Positions 30,102-41,238 of a DNA stretch of 53,507 bases are shown piece after piece. A program made the translations under genes and the position numbers. The notes beneath the pieces were generated by a model that saw only the letters and a list, made by a program, of their open reading frames with translations, was not told where the DNA came from and ran no database searches. The stretch's first letter is position 1. Each line of letters starts with the position of its first letter. Source of the DNA: Psychrobacter piscatorii (GTDB lineage Bacteria; Pseudomonadota; Gammaproteobacteria; Pseudomonadales; Moraxellaceae); the NCBI RefSeq assembly GCF_904846415.1, contig NZ_CAJHAR010000025.1, forward strand, positions 1 through 53,507. The letters are read 5' to 3'.

Positions 30102-31952
30102 ATGGCAACTAGACAAGACAATACCATTAGTAATATTAAGACCCTAAACTACGATGCAGTTATCGTTGGTGGCGGTGGTTCAGGTATGCGTGCTTCATTG
30201 CATTTAGCGGAAGCGGGTATGAAGGTTGCAGTCCTGACCAAAGTATTCCCAACACGTTCGCACACGGTTGCCGCTCAGGGTGGTATCGGTGCAAGTTTGG
30301 GCAACATGAGCAATGACAACTGGCACTTCCACTTTTATGACACCGTAAAAGGGTCAGATTGGTTAGGTGACCAAGACGCTATCGAGTATATGTGCCGTGA
30401 AGCGCCAAAGGTAGTCTATGAGCTTGAGCACATGGGCATGCCGTTTGACCGTAACGAAGATGGTACGATTTATCAGCGTCCATTCGGCGGTCATACGTCG
30501 AACTATGGCGAAAAAGCGGTACAACGTGCGTGCGCTGCTGCTGACCGTACTGGTCACGCACTATTGCACACGCTATACCAGAAAAACTTACAGCAAGGTA
30601 CTGAGTTCTTTATTGAGTGGATCGCACTTGATTTGATCAAAGACGAAGCAGGTAACATCAACGGCGTTATCGCCCTTGAGCAAGAGACAGGTACGGTTGC
30701 GGTATTCCAAGCGCCAGTTACTGTCCTAGCGACAGGCGGTGCAGGTCGTATCTTTGCCGCCTCTACCAACGCTTATATCAACACAGGCGACGGTATTGGT
30801 ATGGCCGTTCGTGCAGGCATCCCACTACAAGATATGGAGTTCTGGCAATTCCATCCAACGGGCGTTCATGGTGCAGGTGTACTATTGACTGAAGGTTGCC
30901 GCGGTGAAGGTGCTATCTTGCGTAACAAAGATGGCGAAGCTTTCATGGAGCGTTATGCGCCAACCGTTAAGGATTTGGCACCACGTGATCTAGTATCGCG
31001 TTCTATGGACCAAGAAATCAAAGAGGGTCGTGGTTGTGGCCCTAATGCCGACCATATCGTTATGGACATGACCCATTTGGGTGTCGACACTATCATGAAG
31101 CGTCTACCATCAGTATTTGAGATCGGTAAAAACTTCGCCAACGTTGACATTACTAAAGAACCTATTCCAGTTATCCCAACCATTCACTATATGATGGGTG
31201 GTATTCCAACCACTATCCATGGTCAGGTAATCGTGCCGGATCTAGAAGCGGGGACTGATGAAGACGGTTTATATGCTAATGGTAACGTCGTTAAAGGCCT
31301 ATACGCTATTGGTGAGTGCGCTTGTGTGAGTGTACACGGTGCTAACCGTTTAGGTACTAACTCACTACTTGACTTGGTCGTGTTTGGTCGTGCTGCTGGT
31401 AAGCACATCGTTGATGAGTTCCATCAAAATGACCATAACTACAAACCACTTGATCCGCATGTACTTGATATCACGGTTGGTCGTTTAGACAAATTACAGC
31501 AATCAACGTCAGGCTACAATGCGCAAGACGTGGCTGATGAGATTCGTGCCACCATGCAAACACATGCCAGTGTATTCCGTACGCAGGCCATGATGGATGA
31601 AGGCGTTGAGAAAATCTTAGCGCTGGGTGAGAAAGTCGAACAAATCCATTTGGGTGATAAATCACAAGTCTTCAACACTGCTCGTATCGAAGCGTTTGAA
31701 GTGGCAAACCTATACGAAGTAGCAAAAGCGACGATGGTATCAGCCGCTAGTCGCCACGAAAGTCGCGGCGCGCATAGTGTCTCTGATTATGATCGTCCAG
31801 AAGATGATGACTATGCACCAAACGGCCGTAATGACCATGACTGGATGAAGCATACTTTATGGTATTCTGAAGGCAACCGTATTATTTACAAACCAGTTCG
31901 CAAAGTGCCACTGACTGTTGACTATATCGAACCAAAAGTTCGCGTCTATTAA
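30102..31952 (+). CDS. sdhA: Succinate dehydrogenase flavoprotein subunit
   Basis: Oxidises succinate to fumarate with covalent FAD; cytosolic face of complex II. 616 aa. FAD-binding VIVGGGGSGMRASLHLAEAG at about 20-40, flavin-linking His in RSHTVAAQGGIGASLGN, active-site segments FHPTGVHGAGVLLTEGCRGEGA and HGANRLGTNSLLDLVVFGRAAG, and the C-terminal PEDDDYAPNGRNDHDWMKHT. Start ATG 30102 follows AGGAAAACCGTA. Confidence 0.98.
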   Translation: MATRQDNTISNIKTLNYDAVIVGGGGSGMRASLHLAEAGMKVAVLTKVFPTRSHTVAAQGGIGASLGNMSNDNWHFHFYDTVKGSDWLGDQDAIEYMCREAPKVVYELEHMGMPFDRNEDGTIYQRPFGGHTSNYGEKAVQRACAAADRTGHALLHTLYQKNLQQGTEFFIEWIALDLIKDEAGNINGVIALEQETGTVAVFQAPVTVLATGGAGRIFAASTNAYINTGDGIGMAVRAGIPLQDMEFWQFHPTGVHGAGVLLTEGCRGEGAILRNKDGEAFMERYAPTVKDLAPRDLVSRSMDQEIKEGRGCGPNADHIVMDMTHLGVDTIMKRLPSVFEIGKNFANVDITKEPIPVIPTIHYMMGGIPTTIHGQVIVPDLEAGTDEDGLYANGNVVKGLYAIGECACVSVHGANRLGTNSLLDLVVFGRAAGKHIVDEFHQNDHNYKPLDPHVLDITVGRLDKLQQSTSGYNAQDVADEIRATMQTHASVFRTQAMMDEGVEKILALGEKVEQIHLGDKSQVFNTARIEAFEVANLYEVAKATMVSAASRHESRGAHSVSDYDRPEDDDYAPNGRNDHDWMKHTLWYSEGNRIIYKPVRKVPLTVDYIEPKVRVY

Positions 31953-32165
31953 TTTTAGACTATGTGCTCGATATAAACAGAAAGCTTAAACGTTTTATCC
32001 CTTATTAATTTATTAAAAAGGTGACCGCCAGCTACATGCTCATAGGAGTGCTACTAGGCTATTAATTGATATTCGATATTTGATTATCAGTAGTGATTAA
32101 TAGCCAGCACTCAAATGTTGCAATCTTTGTATGCCCGCCATCACCTACGTGTGGAGTTTAGCATT

Positions 32166-32876
32166 ATGAGCCGAGGTACTCGCACCATCGAAATCTATCG
32201 CTACGATCCTGATGTGGACGCAGCGCCGCGCATGCAAACTTATACGATTGAATTACTTGATTCAGATCGTATGTTGCTTGACGTGCTATTACGCCTAAAG
32301 AAAGAAGATGAAACAATCACTTTCCGCCGCTCTTGCCGTGAAGGTATTTGTGGTTCTGATGGCATGAACATCAATGGAAAAAATGGTCTAGCATGTCTAA
32401 TCAACATGAATACCCTACCAGAAAAAGTAACGGTTCGTCCGTTACCTGGTTTGCCAGTGGTTCGTGACTTGGTTGTTGATATGAACCAATTCTACGAGCA
32501 ATACGAAAAAGTACATCCGTACTTAATCAATGATCAGCCAGCACCGCCAACTGAGCGATTACAGTCTCCTGCTGAGCGTGAAAAGTTAAACGGTCTATAT
32601 GAGTGTATTCTGTGTGCATGCTGCTCAACGAGCTGCCCATCTTTTTGGTGGAACCCTGATAAGTTCTTAGGTCCATCAGCATTACTGCATGCATATCGCT
32701 TTGTTGCTGATAGCCGTGATGGTGACACGCAAGCACGTTTGGCGCGTTTAGACGATCCGTTTAGTCTATTCCGTTGCCGCGGTATCATGAACTGTGTGTC
32801 AGTTTGTCCAAAAGGCTTAAACCCAACCAAAGCAATCGGTCATTTACGTAATATGTTGATTGATCAAGCTGGTTAA
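32166..32876 (+). CDS. sdhB: Succinate dehydrogenase iron-sulfur subunit
   Basis: Electron transfer from FAD to quinone through three Fe-S clusters. 236 aa from ATG 32166 (MSRGTRTIEIYRYDPD); the frame runs to 32115 but GGAG precedes 32166. [2Fe-2S] site CREGICGSDGMNINGKNGLAC, then CILCACCSTSCPSFWWN and CRGIMNCVSVCPKGLNP for the [4Fe-4S] and [3Fe-4S] clusters. Followed by a strong terminator. Confidence 0.97.
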   Translation: MSRGTRTIEIYRYDPDVDAAPRMQTYTIELLDSDRMLLDVLLRLKKEDETITFRRSCREGICGSDGMNINGKNGLACLINMNTLPEKVTVRPLPGLPVVRDLVVDMNQFYEQYEKVHPYLINDQPAPPTERLQSPAEREKLNGLYECILCACCSTSCPSFWWNPDKFLGPSALLHAYRFVADSRDGDTQARLARLDDPFSLFRCRGIMNCVSVCPKGLNPTKAIGHLRNMLIDQAG

Positions 32877-32910
32877 TGGTTTGTAATAGTTTTGATTATT
32901 GACGGCACAA

Positions 32911-32945
32911 AAAAACACCACCTATTCGTTAGGTGGTGTTTTTGT
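32911..32945 (+). terminator. Terminator after sdhB
   Basis: AAAAACACCACCTA-TTCGT-TAGGTGGTGTTTTT: strong stem and T-run 35 bp after the sdhB stop, ending the sdh unit before sucA. Confidence 0.93.
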
Positions 32946-33825
32946 TAGTCAAAATCACTGATTATAATAGTGTTAATTTTCTGCTCACTATTGTTTAAAG
33001 TGTGCTTCTGTTGGTAGCGATGAACAATCCTGCCGGACAGGTAGAACAAAAAGTCTGGTACATTGGTAAGCAACAGGACGTTAGTCTATCCGTAAATCTG
33101 TATGGGCAATACGTTGGTCATATGTAAGAAGACATATTATATAAACAGTCAATCTATATAATCGGATACACGTAAAGTTTGGTATAATTGCATCTTGAAC
33201 TTGATCAAACATTGCGAAGTTTGTTTCGAATACATTAGAAGTAGCATCTATACGGGCTATTGCATTAATACAATAAAACGTTATGTATACAATAACGATG
33301 CTTCTATAATTGATAATAGATATTCATTACGTAAATACTTAGTATTGAACAAACAAACTATATCGCAAAAAACGCTCATGATATTCTATACAGCAATGTA
33401 TGTTTATCTGAAACGATAAGATTTGTTAGCAAATAGCGGATATTTCAGCGATAATAGCCAGTTTATAGGCTAGCTGAAAGATTGACCATTTATTAATAAT
33501 TTATCATTGATGAATTGGTTATGGCTAAAAGAAGTATATATAAATTAATGTTGTGAAACGAGCCAGATCAGAAAACTGAGTATTCACAAATAAATTTATT
33601 TTTAACATAGGTGTTGCAATAAGACTTGTTATCACTATCTAGCATTACTTGCTCTTTTAGACAATGACAGCAATATTCTATAGTGACGGCAATACTTAGG
33701 GATAAAAGTGTTTTATCGAACTGTATTCAATGGGGTATGACGAATTGTCTGAACGCCTAGCATACAACGACTGACACCATAATAAGCACGATTCCATTCA
33801 TTTATCTATCAAATAGACGATTATT
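32946..33825. other. 880-bp AT-rich intergenic region upstream of sucA
   Basis: No supported gene. A 74-codon frame at 33195-33419 has no ribosome-binding site and a composition like random AT-rich sequence. A TATAAT at 33183-33188 and another TATATAAT at about 33155 are possible -10 boxes. The sucA promoter must lie here. The length leaves room for a regulatory RNA or long leader, but nothing specific can be supported. Confidence 0.45.
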
Positions 33826-36711
33826 ATGAATAGTATAACCAAAGAAAAAGCGGACCAAGGACATACTGAACTGGCCGCCGATAATGCCAGCTATATAGAA
33901 GCTCTTTATGAGCAATACCTAACGGACCCTGATAGTGTTGACACAGATTGGCAAGCGTACTTTGAACAGTACAAATCGTCAAATGATGCTCAGCATAATG
34001 CTATTAAAGACCAATTTTTGTTACTTGCTCGCAATCAAACAGCGAACAAATCTAGTAACGAAAGTACCGGTACAAGTAGTAGCAATTCAGACAACTGTAC
34101 TGATCCAAAGCAAATGGGTGTACAGCAACTCATTTCAGCATACCGTCGCCGTGGTCACCGCCGCGCCAAGTTAGATCCATTAGATTTACATCCACGTGCA
34201 GAAGTGGAAGATCTAACCCTAGCTTATCATAACCTATCAGAAGCCGACCTTGATACTGTATTCCCCACCAATGATTTAGTGATCGGTAAAGATGAAGCGC
34301 CATTGCGTGAAATTATCGAGATCATGGAGCGTGTTTACTGCCGCCATATTGGTATTGAGTATATGCATGTGACCACCAGCACTGAAAAACGCTGGATGGA
34401 AGAGTATGTAGAAAGCAATCTAGGCTATATCAAGTTTGACAAAGAAAAGCGTTTGTCTATTCTTGAGCGTCTAACAGCTGCCGAAGGTCTAGAAAAATAT
34501 TTGGCGCGTAAATATACAGGCGTTAAGCGTTTTGGTTTAGAAGGTGGTGAGAGTTTCATACCTGCAGTCAATGAAATCATCCAACGTGCTGGTGGCTATG
34601 GTACAAAAGAGATGGTCATTGGTATGGCCCACCGTGGACGTCTAAACTTGTTGGTCAATATTTTGGGTAAAAACCCTGCAGACTTATTTGATGAGTTTGA
34701 TGGTAAAGTGCAGCCAGAAAAAGGCTCAGGCGACGTTAAGTATCACAATGGTTTTTCATCTAACGTGATGACACCAGGTGGTGAAGCGCATTTGGCTTTA
34801 GCCTTTAACCCATCGCATCTTGAAATCGTTGCACCAGTATTACAAGGCTCAGTACGTGCACGCCAAGTGCGCCGTAATGATCAGCCGTCATTGGACAACA
34901 CTGGTGGCAATTCAGTATTACCGATCGTTATTCATGGCGATGCGGCTTTTGCTGGTCAGGGTGTGGTTCAAGAAACCTTCCAAATGTCACAGACCCGTGC
35001 TTATACCACTGGTGGTACTGTGCATATCGTTATCAACAACCAAGTTGGCTTTACCACTAGCCGTCAAGAAGATGTTCGTTCAACCGAATACTGTACTGAT
35101 GTGGCAAAAATGGTACATGCACCAATCCTACACGTGAATGGTGATGATCCTGAGTCAGTCGTTTTCGCGGCTCAATTAGCCTTAGACTATCGTCATCAGT
35201 TTGATAAAGACATTATTATTGACTTGTTCTGCTACCGTCGCAACGGTCACAACGAGGCAGATGAGCCTTCAGCCACTCAGCCATTGATGTATGCGGTTAT
35301 CAAGAAACTGCCAACGACACGTACCCTTTATGCACAAAAGCTCATTGCAGAAGGTATCTTAAATGCTGAAGAAGAAAAGCAGTATGAAGATAATTATCGT
35401 GAATCTTTAGATCGTGGTGATTACGTTGTTAGCTCACTGGTTCAAGAACCTAACGAGCAGTTATTTGTAGATTGGAAACCTTATCTAGGTCACGACTTGG
35501 TTGACGATTGGGATACCAGTGTTGATATCGAAAAGCTCAAAGGTTATGGACGCCGTATGGCTGAGATGCCAGAAGGCTATAAGCTACAGCGTCAGGTTCA
35601 GAAGGTTGTTGAGCAGCGTCTAGCCATGCAAACAGGTGAAGAACCTCTTAACTGGGGTGCCGCTGAGACATTAGCCTATGCGTCATTAGTTGATAACGAT
35701 GATGTCTTAGTACGTATCACTGGCGAAGATGTCGGCCGTGGTACATTCTCACATCGTCATACTGAAATCTACAACGTTAATGATGGCAGCATGTATGTGC
35801 CACTTGCTCATTTGAGCGAGAAACAAGCACGTTTTGCTACTTACAACTCGTTGTTGTCAGAAGAAGCGGTATTAGCCTTTGAATATGGCTATGCGACGAC
35901 AGTACCGAACGCCTTGATCGTTTGGGAAGCTCAGTTTGGTGACTTCGTGAACGGCGCGCAGGTCGTCATTGATCAGTTCATCTCAAGTGGTGAGACCAAG
36001 TGGCAGCGTGTTTGTGGTTTGACGATGTTGTTACCGCATGGTTTTGAAGGTCAAGGCCCTGAGCATTCATCTGCTCGCCTTGAGCGCTTCTTACAGTTAT
36101 GTGCTGAAGACAATATGCAAGTCATCACGCCAACGACTCCTGCACAGATCTATCATGCCTTGCGTCGTCAAGCGGTACGTCCAATCCGTAAGCCGTTGAT
36201 TGTTATGTCACCGAAGAGTTTATTGCGTCACAAGCTAGCAACTTCTCATTTAGAAGAGCTTGCTAACGGTAAGTTTGAAACGGTATTGCCAGAGATGGAC
36301 GATCACAACGCAGATAAAGTGACTCGTATGGTGCTATGTGGTGGTAAGGTTTATTACGATCTATTAGAACAACGTCGTGCATTAGGTCTCGATCATGTTG
36401 CTATCGTTCGTATCGAGCAGCTATATCCGCTACCAGAGCAACGTTTGGTCGCTGAGATCGAAAAATACAGCAACCTAGCTGAGATTGTATGGACGCAAGA
36501 AGAGCCATTGAATCAAGGCGCTTGGTATTACTTAGCACCGCATATGTTCCGTATCGTTGTACCACATCCAACCAAAGCAAAAGTTATGGAGCCCGTGGCA
36601 CGTTCTGCTAGTGCAGCACCTGCAACAGGATCACCAAAACTGCATGCACAGCAACAACAAGCATTAATTGCTGGTGGTCTTGGTATCAGTGTTGATGAGT
36701 TATCTCAGTAA
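33826..36711 (+). CDS. sucA: 2-oxoglutarate dehydrogenase E1 component
   Basis: Thiamine-pyrophosphate decarboxylase of 2-oxoglutarate, first enzyme of the 2-oxoglutarate dehydrogenase complex. 961 aa, slightly longer than E. coli SucA (933) owing to a Ser/Asn-rich stretch at about residues 72-95. N-terminal E2-binding segment SYIEALYEQYLTDPDSVDTDWQ, MAHRGRLNLLVNILGK, HGDAAFAGQGVVQE, Mg/TPP region and CYRRNGHNEADEP, and transketolase part GEDVGRGTFSHRH and LPHGFEGQGPEHSS are intact. First gene of sucAB-lpd-sucCD. Confidence 0.98.
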   Translation: MNSITKEKADQGHTELAADNASYIEALYEQYLTDPDSVDTDWQAYFEQYKSSNDAQHNAIKDQFLLLARNQTANKSSNESTGTSSSNSDNCTDPKQMGVQQLISAYRRRGHRRAKLDPLDLHPRAEVEDLTLAYHNLSEADLDTVFPTNDLVIGKDEAPLREIIEIMERVYCRHIGIEYMHVTTSTEKRWMEEYVESNLGYIKFDKEKRLSILERLTAAEGLEKYLARKYTGVKRFGLEGGESFIPAVNEIIQRAGGYGTKEMVIGMAHRGRLNLLVNILGKNPADLFDEFDGKVQPEKGSGDVKYHNGFSSNVMTPGGEAHLALAFNPSHLEIVAPVLQGSVRARQVRRNDQPSLDNTGGNSVLPIVIHGDAAFAGQGVVQETFQMSQTRAYTTGGTVHIVINNQVGFTTSRQEDVRSTEYCTDVAKMVHAPILHVNGDDPESVVFAAQLALDYRHQFDKDIIIDLFCYRRNGHNEADEPSATQPLMYAVIKKLPTTRTLYAQKLIAEGILNAEEEKQYEDNYRESLDRGDYVVSSLVQEPNEQLFVDWKPYLGHDLVDDWDTSVDIEKLKGYGRRMAEMPEGYKLQRQVQKVVEQRLAMQTGEEPLNWGAAETLAYASLVDNDDVLVRITGEDVGRGTFSHRHTEIYNVNDGSMYVPLAHLSEKQARFATYNSLLSEEAVLAFEYGYATTVPNALIVWEAQFGDFVNGAQVVIDQFISSGETKWQRVCGLTMLLPHGFEGQGPEHSSARLERFLQLCAEDNMQVITPTTPAQIYHALRRQAVRPIRKPLIVMSPKSLLRHKLATSHLEELANGKFETVLPEMDDHNADKVTRMVLCGGKVYYDLLEQRRALGLDHVAIVRIEQLYPLPEQRLVAEIEKYSNLAEIVWTQEEPLNQGAWYYLAPHMFRIVVPHPTKAKVMEPVARSASAAPATGSPKLHAQQQQALIAGGLGISVDELSQ

Positions 36712-36866
36712 CAGATTATCTAATCGAAAGACTATAGAAGATAAATGAATCAGGCGATGACAGTCAGTATCTTTTAGTACAATCTAAGTAGCATCACTAG
36801 AATGCTACTGACTGCCTATCACGACTTAATAATAAGTATGAATATCCAAATCTAAGGAGTATATCG

Positions 36867-38099
36867 ATGGCTGACATCAAAGCCCCCGTTTTTCCAGAAT
36901 CGGTTGCCGATGGCACAATCGTTGAATGGCATGTCACTGAAGGTCAACAAGTTAGCCGTGACGACCTATTAGCTGAAATCGAAACTGATAAAGTGGTACT
37001 AGAAGTTGTCGCACCTGATGACGGTGTATTGACTAAAATCGTTAAGCAAGTTGACGATACTGTATTGTCTGACGAGTTGATCGCACAGTTCGAAGCCGGT
37101 GCAAGTGCAGGCGATGCAGCACCAGCTGCAGAGCAGTCAGCTGCTCCAGCACAAGAAGAGCAAGCGGCTGATGGTGGCGAGCCAGTACAAGTCACTGACA
37201 AAAAAGATGAAGCAGAGCACAAAGATCAAAGCCCTGCAGTCCGTAAAGCAGCAAAAGAGTCTGGCGTTGATCCTAAAGAAGTTGAAGGTAGTGGCCGCGG
37301 TGGTCGTGTCACCAAAACTGATATGGCTAATCCAACACTGAAATCAGACAGCAGCATCAAGTCTGACAACGGTCGTCCAGTTGCTGAATCGATGGGTGAG
37401 CGTACTGAAAAACGTGTACCAATGACTCGTCTTCGTAAGCGTGTTGCTGAGCGTCTATTATCAGCATCACAAGATACAGCGATGTTGACGACGTTTAACG
37501 AAGTGAACATGAAGCCATTGATGGACATGCGCGCTAAGTACAAAGAAAAATTCGAAAAGCGTCATGGCGTACGTTTAGGCTTTATGTCATTGTTCGTAAA
37601 AGCAGCGACAGAAGCACTAAAACGCTTCCCTGCAGTCAATGCATCACTAGATGGCGATGATATTGTTTATCATGGTTTTTATGATATCGGTGTAGCAGTA
37701 TCTTCAGATCGTGGCTTGGTTGTTCCAGTACTACGTGATACTGATCGCATGAGCATGGCTGATGTTGAAAGCACTATCCGTGAGTTTGGCGGTAAAGCAC
37801 AGCAAGGTAAGCTTGGTCTAGAAGACATGACTGGCGGTACTTTCACTATCTCTAACGGTGGTGTATTTGGTTCGTTGATGTCGACACCTATCTTGAACCC
37901 ACCACAAACTGCTATCCTAGGTATGCATGCGATCAATGATCGTCCAATGGCAGTTGATGGTAAAGTTGAAATCTTGCCAATGATGTACCTAGCGCTATCT
38001 TATGACCATCGCATGATCGATGGTAAAGAAGCGGTACAGTTCCTAGTAACTATCAAAGAGTTGGTCGAAGACCCAGCTATGTTGCTACTAGACTTGTAA
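36867..38099 (+). CDS. sucB: Dihydrolipoyllysine succinyltransferase (E2)
   Basis: Transfers the succinyl group to CoA within the 2-oxoglutarate dehydrogenase complex. 410 aa: lipoyl domain 1-75 with lipoyl-Lys in [10 protein letters not shown], Ala/Glu-rich linker 80-115, E1/E3-binding domain about 118-155 ([27 protein letters not shown]), catalytic domain from about 180 with the active-site [15 protein letters not shown] near the C-terminus. ATG 36867 follows AAGGAG. Confidence 0.98.
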   Translation: MADIKAPVFPESVADGTIVEWHVTEGQQVSRDDLLAEIETDKVVLEVVAPDDGVLTKIVKQVDDTVLSDELIAQFEAGASAGDAAPAAEQSAAPAQEEQAADGGEPVQVTDKKDEAEHKDQSPAVRKAAKESGVDPKEVEGSGRGGRVTKTDMANPTLKSDSSIKSDNGRPVAESMGERTEKRVPMTRLRKRVAERLLSASQDTAMLTTFNEVNMKPLMDMRAKYKEKFEKRHGVRLGFMSLFVKAATEALKRFPAVNASLDGDDIVYHGFYDIGVAVSSDRGLVVPVLRDTDRMSMADVESTIREFGGKAQQGKLGLEDMTGGTFTISNGGVFGSLMSTPILNPPQTAILGMHAINDRPMAVDGKVEILPMMYLALSYDHRMIDGKEAVQFLVTIKELVEDPAMLLLDL

Positions 38100-38105
38100 G
38101 CTTCT

Positions 38106-38140
38106 AAGCTTGTATTGGCAACCGCTAATACAAGCTTTTT
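38106..38140 (+). terminator. Hairpin with T-run between sucB and lpd (possible attenuator)
   Basis: AAGCTTGTATT - GGCAACCGCT - AATACAAGCTTTTT directly after the sucB stop. It resembles an intrinsic terminator with an AT-rich stem. Since lpd starts 220 bp later in the same direction, lpd-sucCD may be partly uncoupled from sucAB. Confidence 0.65.
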
Positions 38141-38360
38141 AGCTTTGGTACAGACAATAGCTCTACCTGATTAGCAGCAATTGATTTGCTGCTAATTATA
38201 TTAAAAAAGAATTTAATAATGGTGACTGACTATCGATTATCGATGAGTGAGTCTTTCTCACTGATATGGTGTATTAACTATTCAGTGTAAATAACGTTGA
38301 TCTACCAGCGAAATAAAAACCATTTTAAATGACACATACAATTAAAAATAGGAACGTACT

Positions 38361-39815
38361 ATGAAAGACAATTATGATTTAGTCGTCATCGGCGGCGGTC
38401 CTGGTGGTTACGAAGCAGCGATTCGTGCAGGCCAGCTCGGTATGAGTGTTGCTTGTATCGAAAAGCGCGTTTATAAAGGTGAGCCAGCACTTGGCGGTAC
38501 TTGCTTAAACGTTGGTTGTATTCCATCAAAGGCCCTACTTGACAGCTCACATCGTTATGAAGCTACTAAGCATGACCTTGGTGAGCACGGTATCAGTACT
38601 GGTGATGTTGCTATCGATATTGAGCAAATGATTGCTCGTAAAGAAGGTATTGTTAAGCAATTGACTGGCGGTGTTGCCGCACTGCTAAAAGGCAATGGTG
38701 TTGACTGGCTACAAGGCTGGGGTACATTAGTTGACGGCACGGGCGCTGACAAAAAAGTCAAATTTACTGCGCTAGAAGACGAAAGCGAAACCACTATCAC
38801 TGCTAAGAATGTTATTCTTGCGGCAGGTTCTGTGCCTATCGAAATCCCTGTTGCCAAAACTGACGGTGACCGTATTGTTGATTCAACTGGTGCACTTGAT
38901 TTCACCTCAGTTCCTAAGCGTTTAGGCGTTATTGGTGCTGGTGTTATCGGTCTTGAGCTTGGTTCAGTATGGCGCCGTCTAGGTGCAGAAGTAGTGGTAT
39001 ATGAAGCGCTTCCTAGTTTCCTAGCTGCTGCTGACAAAGACATCTCAAAAGAAGCCGGCAAAATGCTCAAAAAGCAAGGTCTTGATATCCGCGTTGATAC
39101 CAAAGTAACCAATGCTGAAGTACAAGGCGATCAAGTCGTCGTTACTAGCGAAAGCAAGGGCGAATCGAGCGAGGAAAGCTTTGATAAGCTAATCGTTTGT
39201 GTTGGCCGCCGTGCATATTCTGAGAAATTGCTTGGTGATGACAGTGGTATCACCTTGACTGAACGTGGTCTTATTGACGTTAACGATCAGTGCAAAACCA
39301 ATCTTGATGGTGTTTATGCTATCGGTGATCTAGTACGCGGTCCTATGCTTGCGCATAAAGCAATGGAAGAGGGCATGATGGCTGTTGAGCGTATTCATGG
39401 CGAAAAACCTCAAGTAAACTATGACACTATCATCAATGTCATTTATACTCACCCAGAAATCGCATGGGTAGGTTTGACTGAGCAAGAAGCTGAGGAAGCT
39501 GGCTATGAAGTTAAAACCGGCTCTTTCAACTTAGCTGCTAACGGTCGTGCATTAGCGCAAAGTGAAGCACAAGGCTCTATCAAAGTCGTTGCTGATGCCA
39601 AAACAGATCGTCTATTAGGTATGCATGCGATCTCTGCTGGTGCTGGTGATATCGTCCATCAAGGTATGATCGCGATGGAATTTGTCTCTAGTATTGAAGA
39701 CTTGCAGTTGATGACGTTTGCTCATCCAACGATTTCAGAAGCAGTGCACGAAGCTGCGTTATCTGCAGATGGCCGTGCTATCCACGCTATCCAGCGCAAA
39801 AAGCGTAAGAAATAA
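38361..39815 (+). CDS. lpd: Dihydrolipoyl dehydrogenase (E3)
   Basis: FAD enzyme reoxidising dihydrolipoamide with NAD+. 484 aa. FAD-binding [20 protein letters not shown], redox disulfide [16 protein letters not shown]-binding [32 protein letters not shown], and C-terminal active-site [14 protein letters not shown]. Placed in the suc cluster, so it probably serves the 2-oxoglutarate complex. ATG 38361 follows AATAGGAACGTACT. Confidence 0.97.
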   Translation: MKDNYDLVVIGGGPGGYEAAIRAGQLGMSVACIEKRVYKGEPALGGTCLNVGCIPSKALLDSSHRYEATKHDLGEHGISTGDVAIDIEQMIARKEGIVKQLTGGVAALLKGNGVDWLQGWGTLVDGTGADKKVKFTALEDESETTITAKNVILAAGSVPIEIPVAKTDGDRIVDSTGALDFTSVPKRLGVIGAGVIGLELGSVWRRLGAEVVVYEALPSFLAAADKDISKEAGKMLKKQGLDIRVDTKVTNAEVQGDQVVVTSESKGESSEESFDKLIVCVGRRAYSEKLLGDDSGITLTERGLIDVNDQCKTNLDGVYAIGDLVRGPMLAHKAMEEGMMAVERIHGEKPQVNYDTIINVIYTHPEIAWVGLTEQEAEEAGYEVKTGSFNLAANGRALAQSEAQGSIKVVADAKTDRLLGMHAISAGAGDIVHQGMIAMEFVSSIEDLQLMTFAHPTISEAVHEAALSADGRAIHAIQRKKRKK

Positions 39816-39850
39816 GTAGTTGTTCGTTTAGTTATTATCGATTTACAACC

Positions 39851-39887
39851 TGATCGTGGTATCGCTATTTTGGAGATACTACGATCA
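39851..39887. other. Hairpin in the lpd-sucC intergenic region
   Basis: TGATCGTGGTATC - GCTATTTTGGA - GATACTACGATCA: 13-bp arms with one mismatch (a G-U pair in RNA) and no T-run after it. It may stabilise or process the transcript; function unknown. Confidence 0.55.
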
Positions 39888-39973
39888 TGAGTGCGTCAGA
39901 TATATGATTCATATGTATATGCACGCACTTGATTTCACTTTTTATTAATTGTAAAAAATAAAGGATACAATCA

Positions 39974-41140
39974 ATGAATTTACATGAGTATCAAGCAAAA
40001 GAGCTATTAAAAAGCTACGGTTTGCCAATTCAAGAAGGCATCATCGCTCATAACGGCGACGAAGCTGCAGCTGCTTTTGACAAAACCCCAACTGATATTG
40101 CGGTAATCAAAGCGCAAGTACATGCTGGTGGTCGCGGTAAAGCGGGTGGTGTGAAGCTGGTTAAGACTCGTGAAGAAGCTAAGCAAGTTGCTGAAGAGCT
40201 GATCGGTACTAACCTAGTAACGTTCCAGACTGATGCTGATGGTCAGCCAGTCAACTTTGTATTGGTTGCAGAAGATATGTATCCAGTACAAACTGAGCTA
40301 TATCTTGGCGCTGTTGTTGACCGTGCAACTCGTCGTGTAACCTTTATGGCATCTACCGAAGGCGGCGTAGATATCGAAGAAGTAGCACATAACACACCAG
40401 AAAAAATCTTCAAAGTACACGTTGATCCTTTAGTTGGTTTAATGCCTTTTCAAGCGCGCGACGTTGCGTTCAAACTTGGTTTAGAGGGCAAGCAAATCAA
40501 CCAGTTCGTTAAATTGATGACTGGTGCTTATAAAGCATTTGTTGAAAATGACTTTGCATTGATGGAAATCAACCCATTAGCGGTTCGTGAAAATGGCGAA
40601 ATCGTTTGTGTTGATGGTAAAATCGGCATCGACTCAAACGCCCTATACCGTCTGCCAAAAATCGCAGCGCTACAAGATAAAACTCAAGAAAACGAGCGTG
40701 AGCTTAAAGCGGCTGAGTTTGACCTAAATTATGTTGCCCTAGAAGGTAACATCGGTTGTATGGTTAACGGTGCTGGTCTTGCCATGGCGACTATGGACAT
40801 CATCAAACTGTATGGCGGCAAGCCTGCTAACTTCTTGGACGTTGGCGGCGGCGCAACCAAAGATCGCGTTGTTGAAGCGTTCAAAATTATCCTTGAAGAC
40901 AGCAGTGTTGAAGGCGTATTAATCAACATCTTCGGCGGCATCGTACGCTGTGACATGATCGCAGAAGCGATTATCGCAGCAGTAAAAGAAGTTGATGTGC
41001 AAGTTCCTGTGGTCGTGCGTTTAGAAGGTAACAACGCTGAGAAAGGCGCGCAAATCCTAGAAGAGTCTGGTCTAAAACTGATCTCAGCTCAAGGTCTTTC
41101 TGACGCCGCGCAAAAAATTGTCGACGCTGTTAAAGCGTAA
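39974..41140 (+). CDS. sucC: Succinyl-CoA synthetase beta subunit
   Basis: With SucD, converts succinyl-CoA to succinate with nucleotide triphosphate formation. 388 aa, the standard length: ATP-grasp domain at the N-terminus ([32 protein letters not shown]), later [33 protein letters not shown], and [17 protein letters not shown] 39974 follows AAAGGATACAATCA. Confidence 0.98.
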   Translation: MNLHEYQAKELLKSYGLPIQEGIIAHNGDEAAAAFDKTPTDIAVIKAQVHAGGRGKAGGVKLVKTREEAKQVAEELIGTNLVTFQTDADGQPVNFVLVAEDMYPVQTELYLGAVVDRATRRVTFMASTEGGVDIEEVAHNTPEKIFKVHVDPLVGLMPFQARDVAFKLGLEGKQINQFVKLMTGAYKAFVENDFALMEINPLAVRENGEIVCVDGKIGIDSNALYRLPKIAALQDKTQENERELKAAEFDLNYVALEGNIGCMVNGAGLAMATMDIIKLYGGKPANFLDVGGGATKDRVVEAFKIILEDSSVEGVLINIFGGIVRCDMIAEAIIAAVKEVDVQVPVVVRLEGNNAEKGAQILEESGLKLISAQGLSDAAQKIVDAVKA

Positions 41141-41238
41141 TAGCCAAAGCGTAATGACGGCAGTGACATATTGAAAGGCTAATGACAGCCGATACCTGCT
41201 GCCATCATTGCAAGACAACCGAATACAAGGAAAATATA

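Noticed and set aside
33195..33419. 74-codon frame upstream of sucA
   Set aside because: Composition rich in Tyr/Ile/Asn as expected from random AT-rich DNA, no ribosome-binding site, no similarity recognised.
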